Shown piece by piece: positions 60,655 to 64,000 of a DNA stretch of 64,000 nucleotides (position 1 is the stretch's first letter; the number at the start of each line of letters is the position of its first letter). The stretch comes from Hyphomicrobiales bacterium. Its GTDB lineage: Bacteria > Pseudomonadota > Alphaproteobacteria > Rhizobiales > Rhizobiaceae. The stretch lies in assembly GCA_900472175.1 (NCBI GenBank), contig UCHD01000012.1:227119-291118 (forward strand), read 5' to 3'. A program made the position numbers and the translations under genes. The notes under the pieces were generated by a model. It saw only the letters and a list, made by a program, of their open reading frames with translations. It did not search any database and was not told the DNA's origin.

Positions 60655-61635
60655 ATGCGGCAGGTGCAATCGATGGGGCAGGGGGGGAGCACGGGTATCA
60701 TACGACAGGCCGGGGACGTTCATCGGGCAGAGATAGTCAGGCCCAGCAAACTCAAACCGGGTGCCCGTATCTGTTTTGTCTCACCAGCCAGCACGCCGGA
60801 TCGTGACGAGATTGTCACCCGTGTACGCTTTCTGGAAGAGCTCGGTTTCCACGTGGATTTCGCCCCGCACGCCTTTGATCGCCATGGTTTTCTGGCCGGG
60901 ACAGACCACGACCGGCTCGATGACCTGAATTCTGCACTCCGCGACCCGGACATTCGGGCTGTCTTTGCCACGCGCGGCGGAAAGGGGGCCTACCGGATTG
61001 CCGACAGGCTTGATTTTGATGCCGTCCGGCTTGATCCCAAACCCTTGGTCGGCTTCAGCGATATCACCATTCTGCATCTGATGCTTATGCGCCAATGCGG
61101 CATAGCGGGAATCCACGGTGCGCTTTTCCGCGACGGCAATGGTGGCGCCGATCTGGAAAACCGGGATGCCCTTCGACGGATGCTGATGGAGACCGGCAGC
61201 GTCATCATTGCGCCGCGATCCAGCGAGCCAACGGCCGGGCTAACCACCAGGGGAAAGGCGAAAGGCGTTCTTGCCGGAGGCAATCTCGATCTGATTGTCA
61301 CTGCGGCCGGCTGGGCGCTGCCGGATATGGCCGGGAAAATCCTTCTGCTGGAGGCGATCGACTGTTATCCTGGACGGGTTGATCGCGCGCTGACCATGCT
61401 GCGCAAGGCTGGTCATCTCGATGGAATTGCGGGCGTCGCAGTCGGGCAGTTCCTGATGGTGGAGCCATCGCGTGGCCAGGTGATCATCGAGATTGTGCGG
61501 GAACATCTACGCGCGCTGGGTGTCCCGGTACTAGGCGGATTACCGATTGGACATGGCGAACACCCGGTCAGCCTGCCGATCGGCGGTATGGCCGAGCTTG
61601 ATGCGGATGCGGGAACTTTGACAGCCGAATATTGA
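60655..61635 (+). CDS. LD-carboxypeptidase (peptidase S66)
   Basis: A 326-residue muramoyltetrapeptide carboxypeptidase that trims D-Ala from recycled peptidoglycan tetrapeptides in the cytoplasm. The S66 motifs are VSPASTPDR (start of the catalytic domain), KPLVGFSDITILH with the nucleophile Ser, LLLEAIDC with the Glu, and GLPIGHGEHPVSLPIG with the catalytic His. The start is uncertain: ATG at 60655 is used, but the ATG at 60673 or 60616 is possible and no clear ribosome site decides. It lies downstream of clpB and convergent with the M23 peptidase gene, another wall enzyme. Confidence 0.9.
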   Translation: MRQVQSMGQGGSTGIIRQAGDVHRAEIVRPSKLKPGARICFVSPASTPDRDEIVTRVRFLEELGFHVDFAPHAFDRHGFLAGTDHDRLDDLNSALRDPDIRAVFATRGGKGAYRIADRLDFDAVRLDPKPLVGFSDITILHLMLMRQCGIAGIHGALFRDGNGGADLENRDALRRMLMETGSVIIAPRSSEPTAGLTTRGKAKGVLAGGNLDLIVTAAGWALPDMAGKILLLEAIDCYPGRVDRALTMLRKAGHLDGIAGVAVGQFLMVEPSRGQVIIEIVREHLRALGVPVLGGLPIGHGEHPVSLPIGGMAELDADAGTLTAEY

Positions 61636-61671
61636 GCGCAGGGTTGAGACCCCGTGAATGCGGGCACAGTC

Positions 61672-63639
61672 CTACTGTGCTGCCGCCACTTCGGCGCTGC
61701 CATTGTCCTTGGCCAGCAATTCGTCGATGCGTCCGCGTTCCTTGTCGAACTGGGCGAGTGCCTTGCCGTCGAGCGACTTGCCGCCGGGCAGGCGGATGCG
61801 CAAGGGGTCGACGCGGTTGCCGTTGACGATCAGCTCATAGTGCAGGTGCGGCCCGGTCGACAGGCCGGTGGTGCCGACCCAGCCGATCACCTGACCCTGA
61901 ACGACCTTCGAACCGGCAGTGACATTCTTGGAGATCGCACTCTGGTGATTGTAGGACGAGACATAACCATTGGCGTGGCGGATCAGCGTCTGATTGCCAT
62001 AACCGCCGGAATCCCAGCCAGCCTTTTCAACGACACCGTTACCGGCCGCGATGATCGGCGTGCCGCGTGGAGCCGCCCAGTCGACACCGGTATGCATGCG
62101 CGAAAAGCCGAGGATCGGATGGCGGCGCATGCCAAAACCGGAACGGAACGTGCCGTTCGGAACGGGATTGCGCAGCAGGAACTGGCGGATGCTCTTGCCC
62201 TGCTCGTTGTAGTAGTCGATCGAATTGTCGTCTGGATCCTGGAACCGGTAGAAACGGGTCTCGGCATCGCCGAACTTGGCATTGACGTAGAGCAGTTCTG
62301 AATCGTCGGTGGCCTTGCCGCTGCTGTCGGCGACCGAGAAGAACGCTTCGAGACGGTCGGTCGGCTTCAGCTGCGCCTGGAAATCGACATTGCTGGCCAG
62401 AAGCTTGATGATCTGGGCGATCATCGTCGAATTCATGCCGTAGGAGAGGGCGGCGCGGTAGACACCATCGTAGACGCGCGGCAGGTCGTGGCCGGAGGTG
62501 ATGACCGGGGTTCCATTGTCGTCAAAGGCGCTGGCAACGGCCGCCAGCTGCGGCGGTTCGTAAGCCTTGACGAAATTGCCCTTGTCGTCGAGCGCCATGG
62601 TAAAGACATGGGCGCCGCGTGTGTAAACGGTGGCACGCACGACCTTGGCCTCGTCGTTCTCACCTTTCTGGATGATGCCGATGCGCAGGACGTCGCCTTC
62701 CTGCAGATCGGTTGCGTCGAGGGCTGGCCGCAGATAGCCGGCGAGATCCTCGGCCTGGGCTTTGCCATAACCGGCATTGATCAGAACGGTGGCGATCGGC
62801 GTTGCCCGGCGCACCGGAATGACGTCGTCGGCATATTCGGTGGTCTGGTCGGTGATCGTCTCGAAGGCCGAGACCGTCATGTTTTCTTCCACCACCCGGG
62901 CCGACAGGCCCTGGAGCAGGTCGAGATCGGACGCATCCGAGGCAAAGCGGCGCGGATCGATATAAAACAGCGAGGCAAGCTGGGTATTGCCGTCGGTCAG
63001 CACCGAACCATTGGTGCGGACGTTCTCTTCGACCTCGTCCATCGACATCGAGGGCGCGAATTTCAGCGTCGAGCCCTTCAGCGGGAAATCGACCGTCTTC
63101 AGCGCCACTTCGGATTCGACATCGGAACCGTAGAGCGTGCCGGTGCGGCTGACCGGTGGTGGTGCATCGGCCTCATCGCTGGAAAAGATCGCCAGCGGAT
63201 CGAAGGATGGATATTTCTCCGCTGGCTGGTGGTTGGCGGCGAGCGTCATCTTCACATGCGCGAACGGCTGGCGGCGCACCACTTCCTTTTCGCCATCATG
63301 GGTCATGGTCGAGACTTCCATGATGGTGCGGTCGGATGGCTTGGCAACGATGCTGGGGCTCAAGATGCGGTCGCCGCGCTTGGCGGCGGCGGTCGGCTGC
63401 GAGCCGCGGGCAGAGGGATCCATGGCGGCATAGGCTTCGGCGGGAATGGCCAGCTGCTGGCGTCCGTCCAGCGCTGCAAACAGGGCAACGCCCATCAAGA
63501 GGCTCGAGGTGATGCCGGTTAGAAACGTACCCGAAAGCCAGCGCAGGGAAATCTCGCGCCGGTCGGGAGCCTTGCGTCCATCCGCAAGGATCGGCGGCTC
63601 GTTGCCGAGCGACCGTATCATGGTCTTGTCCGTGATCAT
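61672..63639 (-). CDS. rgsM: M23 (LytM) peptidase, RgsM-like polar growth factor
   Basis: A 655-residue membrane-anchored periplasmic protein. One N-terminal helix (about 36-56, LSGTFLTGITSSLLMGVALFAAL) is followed by a long periplasmic linker, LysM/M23-associated central region (RRATPIATVLINAGYGKAQAEDLAGYLRPALDATDLQEGDVLRIG) and a C-terminal M23 domain: SRMHTGVDWAAPRGTPI (His, Asp ligands) and GLSTGPHLHYELIVNG (HxH). The zinc ligands are all present, so it may be active. In Sinorhizobium the related RgsM binds cell wall and drives unipolar growth; identification here rests on architecture and location beside clpB, as I recall it. Confidence 0.85.
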   Translation of the reverse strand: MITDKTMIRSLGNEPPILADGRKAPDRREISLRWLSGTFLTGITSSLLMGVALFAALDGRQQLAIPAEAYAAMDPSARGSQPTAAAKRGDRILSPSIVAKPSDRTIMEVSTMTHDGEKEVVRRQPFAHVKMTLAANHQPAEKYPSFDPLAIFSSDEADAPPPVSRTGTLYGSDVESEVALKTVDFPLKGSTLKFAPSMSMDEVEENVRTNGSVLTDGNTQLASLFYIDPRRFASDASDLDLLQGLSARVVEENMTVSAFETITDQTTEYADDVIPVRRATPIATVLINAGYGKAQAEDLAGYLRPALDATDLQEGDVLRIGIIQKGENDEAKVVRATVYTRGAHVFTMALDDKGNFVKAYEPPQLAAVASAFDDNGTPVITSGHDLPRVYDGVYRAALSYGMNSTMIAQIIKLLASNVDFQAQLKPTDRLEAFFSVADSSGKATDDSELLYVNAKFGDAETRFYRFQDPDDNSIDYYNEQGKSIRQFLLRNPVPNGTFRSGFGMRRHPILGFSRMHTGVDWAAPRGTPIIAAGNGVVEKAGWDSGGYGNQTLIRHANGYVSSYNHQSAISKNVTAGSKVVQGQVIGWVGTTGLSTGPHLHYELIVNGNRVDPLRIRLPGGKSLDGKALAQFDKERGRIDELLAKDNGSAEVAAAQ

Positions 63640-63961
63640 GCCAATCGAGCGGGGTCCCTGGTTACGCGCCGTTTCTTATTATGGTCCGGGTATGTTGTGC
63701 GAAGATGTGCATCTTTCACGCCTTCAAGTCAAACAGAACGGCCATCACTCCATAAGGCGTCTATAGAGAGCGAGGCCTCCCTATAGAGAAGGAGCCCCAA
63801 GACGCAGTTGCGAAGTGCTGATTAGAGCGCCAATTGTGAAGAAGTGAGGGCGGGATTGTGTTTTCGGGTCTATACAAAGGGTTATCCAGATTGTCGCAAT
63901 GCAGCAAAGCCTTACGGCGCAGGCGTTTGTCAAAAAACTGTCATTTTTTTCAAAAACCCTG
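63640..63961. other. Non-coding leader before terminal promoter
   Basis: No gene visible in 322 bases. It holds the promoter region of the rgsM gene on the minus strand and repeated tatagaga phrases near 63764-63788. Towards its end it becomes AT-rich (aaaaaactgtcattttttt, about 63936-63955), resembling an UP element for the promoter that follows. Confidence 0.5.
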
Positions 63962-63991
63962 TTGACTGTGAAGGATGTCTGGGACTATAAA
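63962..63991 (+). promoter_or_regulatory. Strong sigma70 promoter at window end
   Basis: TTGACT (63962-63967), 18 bases, TATAAA (63986-63991), preceded by an AT-rich stretch and followed by CCGCTCACC. The near-consensus boxes and UP-like element are those of stable-RNA promoters, and rhizobial rRNA operons have this layout, so an rrn or tRNA operon may start beyond the edge. Confidence 0.6.
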
Positions 63992-64000
63992 CCGCTCACC

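Noticed and set aside
59182..60723. A 513-codon minus-strand frame across clpB
   Set aside because: Shadow of clpB; no family pattern, no start signal.

Overview
This is a GC-rich chromosomal segment of an alphaproteobacterium of the order Hyphomicrobiales, most likely family Rhizobiaceae (Rhizobium/Agrobacterium/Sinorhizobium group). The basis is the gene content and order (etfB-etfA-hbdA; secA beside a parvulin, argJ and mutT; lysC-ptsP-prfA-prmC-DUF4167-clpB-M23 peptidase), the many TTG/GTG starts, and two intergenic palindromic repeats of a type widespread in rhizobial genomes. The genus cannot be fixed from the sequence alone.

Layout. 0.1-1.2 kb: an AHSA1-type protein and a glutathione S-transferase. 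1.2-6.8 kb (minus strand): SDR, a HIG1-like membrane protein, cobalamin adenosyltransferase, rhomboid protease, the electron transfer flavoprotein (etfBA) and 3-hydroxybutyryl-CoA dehydrogenase; two tandem terminator hairpins between etfA and hbdA may bracket a small RNA. 6.9-11.4 kb: housekeeping genes (YihY, GluQRS, AlkA-type glycosylase, HNH protein, DsbB, YqaA-type membrane protein). 11.6-15.4 kb: tRNA-Leu(CAA) followed by a 3.7-kb decayed island bounded by an 18-bp duplication of the tRNA 3' end. It holds a frameshifted and truncated integrase fused to an IS3-family transposase remnant, and one intact cargo gene for a secreted alkyl sulfatase. 15.6-24.2 kb: small unknowns, a GNAT, an acyl-CoA synthetase, a coupled flippase/FemAB-like pair and secA. 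24.4-32.6 kb: parvulin, argJ, GNAT, mutT, an orphan Flp pilin, a methyltransferase, comF-like, grxC, nitrilase-type amidohydrolase, DUF1178 and DUF3291.

32.7-45.6 kb is the accessory-looking part: a parDE toxin-antitoxin pair with a recognisable promoter/operator, then, between ubiG and lysC, a block with a Cys-rich unknown, an SDR, a lipid A phosphoethanolamine transferase (eptA) with its own OmpR-type regulator and kinase, a GST/HxlR divergent pair, polyphosphate kinase 2, a glycerophosphodiester phosphodiesterase and a TetR/DUF1348 pair. 45.9-53.7 kb returns to core genes (lysC, ptsP, prfA-prmC, DUF4167, a DUF2268 protease). 53.8-57.8 kb holds two TetR genes, each divergent from its probable target, and an APH-like kinase. 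57.9-63.6 kb: clpB with a heat-shock-like promoter, an LD-carboxypeptidase and a polar-growth M23 peptidase (RgsM-like). The window ends on a strong sigma70-type promoter with AT-rich upstream sequence, probably reading into a stable-RNA operon beyond the edge.

The least ordinary features are the miniature tRNA-Leu island, the eptA/two-component module with a 23-bp inverted repeat in front of it, the candidate small RNA between etfA and hbdA, and several uncharacterised small proteins. No CRISPR array, prophage or obvious antiphage locus was seen.
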